From CAZVXI01 sp964631295 (GTDB lineage Bacteria; Planctomycetota; Phycisphaerae; Phycisphaerales; SM1A02), in assembly GCA_964631295.1 (NCBI GenBank), contig CAZVXI010000035.1, forward strand, positions 1-24,218: a stretch of 24,218 bases of DNA. Direction: 5' to 3'. The stretch's first letter is position 1, and each line of letters begins with the position of its first letter. A program made the translations under genes and the position numbers. Below are positions 14,551 through 23,489 of the stretch, piece by piece. The notes beneath the pieces were generated by a model that was not told where the DNA came from, did not search any database, and saw only the letters and a program-made list of their open reading frames with translations.

Positions 14551-15837
14551 ATGTCGTCGTTCCCCGCAGAGACCACATCTATCACGGAATTGTCGACAGC
14601 CGGACGCGCCCGGTCTCGACGGTGGCAGTTCTGGCGTGAGGGTGCGATTACAACCAGCCTCGTGCTGTGCGGCGTGTTCTCGATCCTCACGACGTTCTCA
14701 ATTATCTTCGTGCTCTTTGAAGAAACCACGCGTTTCTTTCTGTTCGAGACACCGGTTCTCGAAACAGTCCGTGCGGATGCAGCGGATGCGGACAGCGAAA
14801 CCGTTCCTCTGGAGGTCTCGATTCAGCAAGTCGACGGGAACTGGTATGCAGTGCTCCCCGATGAACTGTCCAGCATCGACCTGACGGCGGCGGCAGTCCG
14901 GCCGAGCGACACCCTGATTCTCTCTCTCGAAAATGGTCAGACACGTTCGCTAACGATTGATTCAGTCGCGCCGAATCGGCTCCAACTCACGGCTGAATCG
15001 ATTGGTGCTGGCCTTTCCGGCACGATGTCTGCCAAGGTCGCACGTGATGAAGCAACAGTCTCAGACTTCTTCGGCAGCACACGTTGGGCCCCACTGCTCG
15101 GCTCAGAGAAGCACTTTGGCATCTGGCCGCTCATCTTGGGAACACTCCTCGTAACAGTCGTTGCGATGCTGGTGGCACTTCCACTCGGGTTCATGACGGC
15201 GATGTATCTGAGTGAGTACGCGCCACGCCGGGTGCGCCTCTTGCTCAAACCCGTTCTCGAAGTGCTCGCGGGCGTGCCGACTGTGGTGTACGGATTCTTC
15301 GCGCTCACCGTCATCACACCTCAGTTGCGGGATTTGTGGGACGGCTTTGATGTTTACAACGCCGCGTCCGCCGGCCTCGCTGTCGGCATCATGTGCCTTC
15401 CCATCGTCACATCGCTTGCTGAGGACTCGCTGCGGGCGGTCCCCAATGCGTTGCGTGAGGGTGCGTATGGCATCGGGGCGACCAAGTTCGAGGTCACGCT
15501 CAAGGTTGTCTTCCCGGCGGCACTTTCAGGAGTGATTGCTGCATCACTACTGGCGGTGGCTCGTGCAGTCGGCGAGACGATGATCGTCGCACTGGCGGCA
15601 GGCAACCTAGCAGCGTCGTTCTCCAGTTTCACTGAGTTCGTCGGGGCCATCAATCCCGCCGAGCAAACCCAGACAATGACCGCCTATATGGTGCAGATCT
15701 TCCTCGGTGATGTCAGCAACTTTGGCGTGGAGTACTTCTCAAGCTATGCCGTCGGCTTCACGCTGTTCTGCATGACACTGATTCTCACACTCATCGGCCA
15801 CTTCGTTCGGGTGAAGTTCCGGGAGAAGTACGAATGA
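14551..15837 (+). CDS. pstC: Phosphate ABC transporter permease PstC, with large periplasmic insert
   Basis: One of the two inner-membrane permease subunits for phosphate uptake. It has 428 residues against the usual 300-330. TM1 is about 31-56. A soluble stretch of roughly 130 residues (60-190) follows, rich in strands and acidic residues, where ordinary PstC has a short loop. The binding-protein-dependent transport domain then runs from IWPLILGTLLVTVV (191) to the end, with about five further helices. The ABC-contact (EAA) loop reads EDSLRAVPNALREGAYGIGATKFEV (291-315), followed by the conserved ARAVGETMIVALAAGN. No strong ribosome binding site precedes ATG 14551. The stop overlaps the pstA start (ATGA at 15834-15837), so PstC and PstA are translationally coupled. 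The insert should face the periplasm and could contact PstS. Confidence 0.93.
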   Translation: MSSFPAETTSITELSTAGRARSRRWQFWREGAITTSLVLCGVFSILTTFSIIFVLFEETTRFFLFETPVLETVRADAADADSETVPLEVSIQQVDGNWYAVLPDELSSIDLTAAAVRPSDTLILSLENGQTRSLTIDSVAPNRLQLTAESIGAGLSGTMSAKVARDEATVSDFFGSTRWAPLLGSEKHFGIWPLILGTLLVTVVAMLVALPLGFMTAMYLSEYAPRRVRLLLKPVLEVLAGVPTVVYGFFALTVITPQLRDLWDGFDVYNAASAGLAVGIMCLPIVTSLAEDSLRAVPNALREGAYGIGATKFEVTLKVVFPAALSGVIAASLLAVARAVGETMIVALAAGNLAASFSSFTEFVGAINPAEQTQTMTAYMVQIFLGDVSNFGVEYFSSYAVGFTLFCMTLILTLIGHFVRVKFREKYE

Positions 15838-17720
15838 CGCATGAGTCGAGAACAATCCGCGCAGACAGTCGCGGACGAGATCGCCTGTTCGCGATCACGT
15901 GGCTCGGCGCATGCCTGTCATTACTGGCGGCTGGTGCGGTCTATCTGAAGTTCGGCATTCCGCCGAAGGTCAGCGACGCCATCGCTGCGGTGCAGGACAC
16001 ACCGGATTCCATCACATGGCCAACGGGTGTCGCGAGTCTGCTGGGTATTGCGTTCCTGCTTCTTGCCGGTCGATACTCCACTCCGAGACTCACCGAGCAG
16101 ACAGGCAGGCTTGTGACGTGGTGCATTGCGGGCATGATGCTGCTTCTCATCGGCGGACTCGGCGTGGCAGAGGTCCTTGGCACTGGTTCCGCGGTGATTT
16201 CGGTCATCGTCGGCTTCGCTTCTCTTGTCATTCTCGGATTCTCTGCATCGCGCTCCGTAAAAAACTACGTCTTCACCTACACAGCAACCACTGTAGCAAC
16301 CGCATCTGTCGTCGTGCTCTCCGTGCTGCTGACATCAATCGCAGCGCAGGGCTGGGGGCGAATCAACGAGCTCAACCTCGATGAGGCGCAGCGAGCTATG
16401 CAGCCACAGAAGATCGAGAAGTTCTCGGATCTGGAGGACATGGTTCACTGGCAGAAGCAGGCAGAGGATCTTGGCCGACCGGAACTGGCAATCTTCGACG
16501 AGATTGACTGGAACGCGGTTCCTGAACAGGCCGGTATCTACTTCCCGGAAGACATGGATGATCTGGAGTTTGAGATTGTTCGTGATGAGCAGGGGATTGA
16601 CGATCTGCCGATTATGACAAATGACCAGTGGCAAGAGATCTACAACCAACTGCGCGTTCCCGGCATGGGGAAGATAGAAGCACACTGGAAGAGTTCGGAG
16701 ATCGGGCAGTTCTTGTCATCTCCACCATCGCGGCATGCAGACAAAGCGGGCATCGGCCCGGCGCTCTGGGGCACGGTGTGGATTTGTCTTGTATGCGGCA
16801 TCGTTGCACTGCCGCTTGGTGTGGGTACAGCGGTCTTCCTTGAGGAGTTTCGTCCGAAGAACCTGGTCATCCGCAAGCTCCGTGATTTTGTGCAACTCAA
16901 CATCGCCAACCTTGCTGGGGTACCGTCGATTGTCTACGGCATTATTGGGTTGACTGCATTCGTCTCGATGTTCGAGTTCGGCAATCCGAACCGTCCGGAA
17001 CTCACCATCGGCGACACAGTGTACGATGAGGTTCAGGATTTGGCCGGATCAATGCTCCGGTTCGACCGGCCGTCGCAAGCATCGGACCAGGTTGCACTGA
17101 TCGACGGCCTCATCGGCATCGAAGAGAAGACAGGTCAGGAAGTTACCATCAGCGTGTTCAGCCCGGATGCGCTTCCAGATGATCCGGCACTTGGCGATGT
17201 TGCAGCCGACGCAAGTCCGCAGCGGCGCGTCGAGAAGTCGTGGTATTACGTCCAGCTTCCGTTTGGTCGAGGGGTGCTTGCCGGCGGCCTGACTTTGATG
17301 CTCGTCATCCTGCCGATTGTGATCATCTCCTCGCAGGAATCGCTGCGAGCCGTGCCGGACTCGTTGCGCCAAGGCGCTCTGGCGATCGGGGCAACGCGCT
17401 GGCAGATGATCTCCCGGATGACACTGCCGGCCGCAATACCGGGTATCATGACCGGCTCCATCCTTGCGATGAGCCGGGCAATCGGCGAGGCTGCACCGAT
17501 CCTGATTCTCGCAGGCGTGGTCTTCATCACATTCAATCCCGGCCACCTGATGGATGACTTCACGGCAATGCCGCTGCAGATCTACAACTGGGCGGGAAAA
17601 CCCCAGGCCGATTTCCACAACACCGCTGCCGCTGGCATTATCATCCTGCTTGTGGTGCTGCTGAGTTTTAATGCCGTCGCTATCTTCATCCGTCAGAAGT
17701 TCCAGAAACCACTGCAATGA
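15834..17720 (+). CDS. pstA: Phosphate ABC transporter permease PstA, about double the usual size
   Basis: The partner permease of PstC, 628 residues against about 280-300 in most bacteria. An N-terminal extension carries about five predicted helices (roughly 18-38, 63-79, 93-113, 118-137, 147-170). An acidic soluble region follows (171-305). The conserved permease core starts at GPALWGTVWICLVCGIVALPLGVG (308-331). It continues with LNIANLAGVPSIVYGIIGL (355-373) and is then split by a second soluble insert of about 95 residues (381-475, acidic, beta-rich). It resumes at GVLAGGLTLMLVILPI with the EAA loop SQESLRAVPDSLRQGALAIGATRWQM (500-525), AMSRAIGEAAPILILAG, and a last helix at 598-619. The frame is continuous with no sign of a sequencing shift. 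It overlaps pstC and pstB by four bases each. Assignment as PstA rests on position and the core. Confidence 0.92.
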   Translation: MTHESRTIRADSRGRDRLFAITWLGACLSLLAAGAVYLKFGIPPKVSDAIAAVQDTPDSITWPTGVASLLGIAFLLLAGRYSTPRLTEQTGRLVTWCIAGMMLLLIGGLGVAEVLGTGSAVISVIVGFASLVILGFSASRSVKNYVFTYTATTVATASVVVLSVLLTSIAAQGWGRINELNLDEAQRAMQPQKIEKFSDLEDMVHWQKQAEDLGRPELAIFDEIDWNAVPEQAGIYFPEDMDDLEFEIVRDEQGIDDLPIMTNDQWQEIYNQLRVPGMGKIEAHWKSSEIGQFLSSPPSRHADKAGIGPALWGTVWICLVCGIVALPLGVGTAVFLEEFRPKNLVIRKLRDFVQLNIANLAGVPSIVYGIIGLTAFVSMFEFGNPNRPELTIGDTVYDEVQDLAGSMLRFDRPSQASDQVALIDGLIGIEEKTGQEVTISVFSPDALPDDPALGDVAADASPQRRVEKSWYYVQLPFGRGVLAGGLTLMLVILPIVIISSQESLRAVPDSLRQGALAIGATRWQMISRMTLPAAIPGIMTGSILAMSRAIGEAAPILILAGVVFITFNPGHLMDDFTAMPLQIYNWAGKPQADFHNTAAAGIIILLVVLLSFNAVAIFIRQKFQKPLQ

Positions 17721-18583
17721 CAACGACGCCCACATCACAACCACCGTTCGCATCGCAGTCTGGCCAGACTCTGCCGGAGATACGTGTGCAGGCAGGAATT
17801 CACAATCGACTGACCCGCGACGATGATCACGAGACGGCGCTGAAAGTGCGTGACTTCAACTCGTGGTATGGCAGCTTCCAAGCGCTCCAGAACGTGCACA
17901 TGGACGTCCCGGAGAAGCAGGTAACGGCGCTCATCGGTCCTTCCGGGTGCGGCAAGAGCACTTTCTTGCGATGGATCAATCGCATGAACGATTTGATCTC
18001 CGGCGCACGCGCGAAGGGCACGCTCGAGCTGCATGGCGAGAACCTGCTTGCCCGATCGGTTGATGTTGTCGATTTGCGGCGTCGCGTGGGAATGGTGTTC
18101 CAAAAGCCCAATCCATTCCCGAAGTCAATCTTCGACAACATCGCGTTCGGCCCGCGCATCCATCGCAAAGTCTCGAGGCGTGACCTCAACCAACTTGTTG
18201 AGCAGTCCTTACGCAAGGCAGCGCTGTGGGACGAAGTGAAGGATCGACTGCAGTCATCGGCGCTCGGTCTTTCCGGAGGCCAGCAACAGCGATTATGCAT
18301 CGCACGCGCAATCGCTGTCGGCCCGGAAATCGTCCTTATGGATGAACCGTGTTCTGCCCTTGATCCAAAGTCCACGGCATACATCGAGGAACTGATCGCT
18401 GAACTGCGCAAGAGTTACACGATCATCATCGTGACGCACAACATGCAGCAAGCTGCGAGAGTCTCGGACATGACCGCGTTCTTCATGGAAGGCCGCATCG
18501 CAGAGTTCGGTCAGACCGAGCAACTGTTCACCAACCCCACGAATCGGGAGACCGAGGATTACATCACTGGTCGCTTCGGTTGA
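17717..18583 (+). CDS. pstB: Phosphate ABC transporter ATP-binding protein PstB
   Basis: The ATPase that powers phosphate import, 288 residues. A polar N-terminal extension of about 40 residues precedes the family core. Walker A is GPSGCGKST (74-82), the Q-loop Gln129 lies in VFQKPNPFP, the ABC signature is LSGGQQQR (185-192), Walker B is IVLMDEPCSALDP (205-217) and the switch His is 241. PNPFPKSIFDNIAFGPRIH is specific to PstB among ABC ATPases. The ATG overlaps the pstA stop (ATGA at 17717-17720). In the Pho system PstB also takes part in signalling to PhoU/PhoR. Confidence 0.97.
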   Translation: MTTTPTSQPPFASQSGQTLPEIRVQAGIHNRLTRDDDHETALKVRDFNSWYGSFQALQNVHMDVPEKQVTALIGPSGCGKSTFLRWINRMNDLISGARAKGTLELHGENLLARSVDVVDLRRRVGMVFQKPNPFPKSIFDNIAFGPRIHRKVSRRDLNQLVEQSLRKAALWDEVKDRLQSSALGLSGGQQQRLCIARAIAVGPEIVLMDEPCSALDPKSTAYIEELIAELRKSYTIIIVTHNMQQAARVSDMTAFFMEGRIAEFGQTEQLFTNPTNRETEDYITGRFG

Positions 18584-18614
18584 TCCCCTCGCCTATCGTT
18601 TCGGGGAAAACTGA

Positions 18615-19286
18615 ATGGCCATCGACCTGCCAACTGAACTGATTGTTGTGCGCCGAAGCATCCTCACCATGGGTGCAACGGTGGCTGAGCGTCTCGACGA
18701 AGCAATCGCGGGGCTGCTGGAAGGTGACATTGACGCTGCCCTGACTGTCCGCCATGGCGACAGCGATATTGACGAGATGGAAGTGGATATCGAAGCTGAG
18801 TGCCTGCGCGTCCTCGCCTTGACACATCCTGTCGCCAGTGACCTGCGGTTCGTGTTCGCAGTGTTGCGCATCAACAACGATCTTGAGCGGATGGCTGACC
18901 TGATCGCAAGCCTTGCGAAGCGCGCCATCTCTCTGTCCAAGAGCAAGTTCATCATCGAGCGGCCATCTGCACTCCAGCCGATGGCTGCAAGCACACGGCA
19001 GATGGTGAACGATGCACTTGCGGCTCTTGCAGATGGCAACGTCAAGCTCGCTCAACAGATCCGCCGAGCCGACGATCGCGTTGACGACTTTCAAAAAGAG
19101 ATTTTCGCGTGGGTCCGGTCAGAGATTCCGCTGCATGTCGAGCGATCCGATGCGCTGATCGACATGCTGAGCGTTGCGCGAAAACTTGAGCGCATCGCAG
19201 ACCTCAGCACCAACATCGCAGAGAATGTAATCTATCTGGCGGAAGGGCGAAACGTCCGGCACGAATCACCCGGCGTGGCCTCCTGA
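18615..19286 (+). CDS. phoU: Phosphate-signalling complex protein PhoU
   Basis: A negative regulator that links transporter state to PhoR, 223 residues, the usual size. It is made of two three-helix PhoU repeats. The first spans about 10-105, with DIDEMEVDIEAECLRVL and the metal-site DLERMAD. The second spans about 115-215, with DDRVDDFQKEIFAWV and KLERIADLSTNIAENVIYLAEG. The E/D-x-x-x-D pattern in both repeats binds metal clusters in the family. It is cytosolic, with no signal. GGGGA (18603-18607) is a weak ribosome binding site. The gap to pstB is 31 bases, so it is the last gene of the operon. Its last 21 bases overlap the convergent hrpA gene. Confidence 0.95.
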   Translation: MAIDLPTELIVVRRSILTMGATVAERLDEAIAGLLEGDIDAALTVRHGDSDIDEMEVDIEAECLRVLALTHPVASDLRFVFAVLRINNDLERMADLIASLAKRAISLSKSKFIIERPSALQPMAASTRQMVNDALAALADGNVKLAQQIRRADDRVDDFQKEIFAWVRSEIPLHVERSDALIDMLSVARKLERIADLSTNIAENVIYLAEGRNVRHESPGVAS

Positions 19287-22200
19287 GACAATCCGCTGCC
19301 ATTGCTCGCGCATCCGCTTGGCTGATACCGGCAGAGCCGTGCCAACATCCTGCGTGAACATGGCGATATGCAACTCCTCGAGCATCCAGCGATACGCCAT
19401 CGCCTGTGGATCGCGTTCAAGGGCAAGCGAATCTCGTTTCAACAGATCATCAAGCTGCTGCTGGAATGGCCGGAACTCAGCCATGACTTTTGCATCGCGC
19501 TCCCATCCTCCGCGGGCAAGCTTCTCGAGCCTTGCCCGCAGACTTGTGAGATAGCGTGGCATTTGTTCGAGCCATATCCATGGCGACCGGAAGAAGAATC
19601 GCGAAGTGAGCAGGCCATCACGCCTCCGGGCAATATCGCCGACCGACACCTGCCATTGTGCTGGCATATCACGATCCAGAGCAATCGCAAGTTCGTGCGC
19701 TTCGTCGAGGATGGACGCGAGCAGCGATCCGGCGGCGAGCGCCTCCCGGCAGATCGCACCAAAGCCGGCATTGACACACTCTTCAAAACGCGCGCTGCTG
19801 CGAACGGTGTCCGGATCAACCTGATCACCGAGGCATGCACGTTCGACAATGCGCAGTGATAACTCATCGCGCCAGTCGTTCTCGATACCCTGAGAATTCC
19901 ATTGCATCGCAATCGTCGATGCATCAGGCAGCATATCGATCTGCGCTTTTACCTCACCACGCAGCGCGATCAACATGAGTCGGCAGAGGCCCCGGTGGGT
20001 CTCGGAACGAGCACGTATGCGATCTTCTGTTGCCTGCAGCGACACACTATCGTAAGCATCGAACAACACAGGATACGCAGTTACATTGTCATCGTGCCCG
20101 CGCAGCTCGACTGTCTCCGTCAAGCGACCGAACGACCAGACCGTCACGCCGCTCTGGTTAAACTGTTCAGCGGCAAGTTCCTCAATCGTTTGGCGCACCT
20201 GCTGTTGCGTGCTTCCTTTCAGCGCATCGAGATCGCGACCTTCTGCAAGAATCCGATTCTGCTGGTCGATGACGCGCATGTTCATGCGCAGGTGTGGTGG
20301 TACTTCTGCGGGTGAAAAGTCGTCGATCTTCACGTCAACGCCCGAGAGTTCAAGAATCATTCCGGCGAGTTGATCACGCAGAGCCCCGTTGCCGAACTCG
20401 ATCCGATCGCAAATCGCACGCGCCCAGTCCGGTGCCGGCACCAACTTCCTGCGGATATCCTTGGGAAGTGTTCGCAGCAACGCGGTGATCTTCTCATGCA
20501 GAAAGCCGGGTACGAGCCACTCGATGCGGGACCCACTCAGATGCGTTAGTAACTCTGCATGCAACGTGATCGTCACACCATCAGCTTCTTCGCCAGGCTG
20601 AAGCACATAGGTGAGCGAGCAGGGTGTGCCATCGACGAGAATAAACTCAGGAAAATCGCCTTCGGTCACATCAACCGCGCGCTGCTGCATAAGGTCGTCG
20701 CGCGTCATGAAAAGTAATCGCGGCTTGTCTCGTTCTGCCTGTTTGCGCCAGTGATCGAACCGTCGAGTGGCATACGCATCGGCCGGAAGTCGCGCTTCGT
20801 AGAACGCGACTTGTACATCATCATCGACAAGCACATCTCGTTTGCGCCGCTTCGCCTGGATCGCTTCAATCTCTGCGATGATCCCGCGATTGTGCTTCAT
20901 GAATCGCGCATTTGTCGTCCATTTCTGCTCGACCAGTGCCTGACGAATGAAGATTGAACGCGATGTTTCGGGGTCGACTGGTCCGTAATGGGCCGCCCGT
21001 TTACCGACGAGTTCCAGCCCGAAGATGCCGATGCGTTCATCCGCCATCACTCGGCCTGAGCGCGCTTCGAACCGCGGATTCGAATAAGAACGTTTCAGCA
21101 GATGTCTCCCGGCCTGCTCGATCCAATCCGGCTGCACCTGCGCAACCATGCGCGCGTAAGGCCTGGTCGTTTCCACGAGTTCGGCCGCCACGATCCACTC
21201 CGGCTTGTGATCAAACTGACTCGACCCCGGAAAGATGTACAGTTCTTTTCCGCCTGCACCTTCATACCGATGCCCTTCGGCTTTGCGGGCGATGTGACTG
21301 AGCAGCCCACTTAAAAGCGCACGGTGCACACTGTCGTGATGGGCCGGGTCGCGATTCAGCGTCAGGTTCATGTTCATCGCAAGATCGCGCAACTGACGAT
21401 GTACATCCGTCCATTCACGCATGCGGACGAACGACAGATGATGTTGTTCGCATGCCCGCCGGACCTTGCGCCACGTCAGCCGATCCTTCTGATCGTGATA
21501 GAACCGCCAGATGTTGAGCATCGCGTTGAAGTCCGACTGGTCATCAGCAAACTGTTCATGGGCAGCATCCGCCGACTGCTGCTGCTCGCCCGAGCGCTCC
21601 CGCGGGTCCTGCACTGACAAACCAGCCGCGATAATCAGCACTTCGCGCAGCGCGTTCTCTCGATCGGCAGCGAGGATCATGCGACCAATACGCGGATCAA
21701 CGGGCATTCGCGCCAGTTTGCGGCCTATCGCCGTGATGCGATCGTGATCATCAATCGCGCCGAGTTCGCGCAGCGTGTTGTGCCCCTCCCGAATCATGCC
21801 GCGGCGTGGCGGGTCGAGAAAAGGAAAGTCCTCCACCCGTCCGAGCCCCATCGCACGCATCTGCAGGATCACAGACGCGAGATTTGTGCGCTGAATCTCG
21901 GGTTCGGTGAACTCAGGCCTCTGCTCGTAGTCATTCTCAGCATACAGCCGAATACAGATGCCCTCGGCGACGCGCCCACATCGACCAGCCCGTTGGTTCG
22001 CCGACGCTTGCGAGATCGCTTCCACCGGCAACATCTGCACGTTCCGCCGCGCGCTGTAACGGCTGACCCGCGCAACACCCGTATCGATCACCGCACCGAT
22101 GCGCGGAACAGTCAGCGATGTTTCTGCAACATTCGTCGCGAGCACAACTCGCCTCCCGTGATGCGATTGAAACACACGATCCTGTGCTTCAGTCGAAAGC

Positions 22201-23123
22201 CGGGCATACAGCGGCAAGACCTCCATCCCCTGCTGTTCAAGCCCACGGAGCGCCTTGTGCGCCTGGCGAATCTCTCGCTCGCCGGGCAGGAATACGAGCG
22301 TATCGCTCCCTCGCGGATCGAGCCGTTCATTTTGCAGTTCATGCAGCGCATGCAGAATACCCTGCGCCATATCGCGATCACCGTTATCAGGATCTTCCGA
22401 TACCAACGCACGATATCGCACCTCGACGGGATAGGTTCGGCCTGATACTTCGATGATCGGCGCATCATCAAAATGCTCACTGAACCGCTGCGGGTCGATC
22501 GTCGCGGATGTGATGATGATCTTCAGATCCGGTCGCCGCGGCAACAGTCGCTTGATATATCCGATGATGAAGTCGATGTTCAGTGATCGTTCGTGCGCTT
22601 CATCCAGAATGATCGCGTCGTACTGCAGCAGGTCACGGTCATGCGTCATCTCGGTGAGCAGCATGCCATCTGTCATGACCTTGATGCGACAGGCATCGCT
22701 CGTGCTGTCCGCGAAGCGAATCTTGAAGCCGACAACATCTCCAAGCGCCGTGTTGAGTTCCAAGGCGATGCGCTTCGCGACACTACGAGCTGCAATGCGG
22801 CGCGGCTGGGTGTGGCCGATCATGCCTTCAATCCCGAGCCCTGCGTCCATGCACATCTTGGGAAGCTGCGTCGTCTTGCCAGAGCCAGTCTCGCCGCACA
22901 GGACGATCACCTGATTGGCGCGGATCGCCTCAATGATTTCTTCGCGCCTCTCGCTGATCGGCAGGTCAGCAGGGTACTCCGTGGCAATGCTCCCGCTCGC
23001 CTCGCGCGCCGCGCGTCGAGCCATCATCGCAGCAGACAACCCAGCGTCCGGGCATGCATTCCTGGATGCACGCTGGCGACGACGCGGACCGCGCGCACCA
23101 GATTTTCTACTCGAATGGGGCAT
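19266..23123 (-). CDS. hrpA: DEAH-box ATP-dependent RNA helicase HrpA
   Basis: A protein of 1285 residues, close to E. coli HrpA (about 1300). After a basic N-terminus (about 1-45), motif I is GETGSGKT (77-84), motif Ia TQPRRIAARSVAKRIA, motif II DEAH (174-177) and motif III SAT (206-208). Motif V reads VLATNVAETSLTVPRIGAVIDTG and motif VI SQASANQRAGRCGR. The winged-helix/ratchet region of DEAH helicases follows, then an OB-like segment. The long C-terminal part (about 640-1285, the DUF3418-type region) contains the closing HIAMFTQDVGTALPVSAKRM element. HrpA is linked in E. coli to mRNA processing and rescue of stalled ribosomes. The start ATG 23123 has no clear ribosome binding site. It stands alone on its strand, with the long gene-poor region upstream. 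Confidence 0.95.
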   Translation of the reverse strand: MPHSSRKSGARGPRRRQRASRNACPDAGLSAAMMARRAAREASGSIATEYPADLPISERREEIIEAIRANQVIVLCGETGSGKTTQLPKMCMDAGLGIEGMIGHTQPRRIAARSVAKRIALELNTALGDVVGFKIRFADSTSDACRIKVMTDGMLLTEMTHDRDLLQYDAIILDEAHERSLNIDFIIGYIKRLLPRRPDLKIIITSATIDPQRFSEHFDDAPIIEVSGRTYPVEVRYRALVSEDPDNGDRDMAQGILHALHELQNERLDPRGSDTLVFLPGEREIRQAHKALRGLEQQGMEVLPLYARLSTEAQDRVFQSHHGRRVVLATNVAETSLTVPRIGAVIDTGVARVSRYSARRNVQMLPVEAISQASANQRAGRCGRVAEGICIRLYAENDYEQRPEFTEPEIQRTNLASVILQMRAMGLGRVEDFPFLDPPRRGMIREGHNTLRELGAIDDHDRITAIGRKLARMPVDPRIGRMILAADRENALREVLIIAAGLSVQDPRERSGEQQQSADAAHEQFADDQSDFNAMLNIWRFYHDQKDRLTWRKVRRACEQHHLSFVRMREWTDVHRQLRDLAMNMNLTLNRDPAHHDSVHRALLSGLLSHIARKAEGHRYEGAGGKELYIFPGSSQFDHKPEWIVAAELVETTRPYARMVAQVQPDWIEQAGRHLLKRSYSNPRFEARSGRVMADERIGIFGLELVGKRAAHYGPVDPETSRSIFIRQALVEQKWTTNARFMKHNRGIIAEIEAIQAKRRKRDVLVDDDVQVAFYEARLPADAYATRRFDHWRKQAERDKPRLLFMTRDDLMQQRAVDVTEGDFPEFILVDGTPCSLTYVLQPGEEADGVTITLHAELLTHLSGSRIEWLVPGFLHEKITALLRTLPKDIRRKLVPAPDWARAICDRIEFGNGALRDQLAGMILELSGVDVKIDDFSPAEVPPHLRMNMRVIDQQNRILAEGRDLDALKGSTQQQVRQTIEELAAEQFNQSGVTVWSFGRLTETVELRGHDDNVTAYPVLFDAYDSVSLQATEDRIRARSETHRGLCRLMLIALRGEVKAQIDMLPDASTIAMQWNSQGIENDWRDELSLRIVERACLGDQVDPDTVRSSARFEECVNAGFGAICREALAAGSLLASILDEAHELAIALDRDMPAQWQVSVGDIARRRDGLLTSRFFFRSPWIWLEQMPRYLTSLRARLEKLARGGWERDAKVMAEFRPFQQQLDDLLKRDSLALERDPQAMAYRWMLEELHIAMFTQDVGTALPVSAKRMREQWQRIVSGGHAG

Positions 23124-23489
23124 CTCGCCAAGCGTAGGTCAGCGCCAGCGGCCATGCCCGGCTCCCTGCCGATGCGACCTCATCTCGCGCAACCCGGCGG
23201 GAACCGGCCCCCTGATCCAATCATTCGCGATTCTCCAGCGATGAACTCTCCAACCATGCTTCGGCCCATCCTGCCGTGTGCCGATATGAGGTTGGGCCCG
23301 CGCGCAGCATCATCACAGCCCTGCAGGCACCTTCAAGGGCGTTCCATGCACACAGATGCACGACATCGAACCGCTCGATTGACAGATGCGGCTTCTTTGC
23401 GCCGCCCATGCTCGTGGTCGACTACTTTCGGCGATCGCATTATCCGAATCACGAGGCACGTTGACATCCATGTGCATCAGCGATTCCGC
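23124..23489. other. Gene-poor stretch upstream of hrpA
   Basis: About 366 bases with short open frames on both strands, none recognisable and none with a convincing ribosome binding site. It should contain the hrpA promoter on the minus strand, but I see no clear -10/-35 pair. Weak 21-base periodicity may reach back to about 23448. Confidence 0.4.

Noticed and set aside
17049..17753. Minus-strand open frame (234 codons) across pstA and the start of pstB
   Set aside because: Antisense to secure coding sequence, His/Cys/Asp-rich shadow composition, no recognisable domain.
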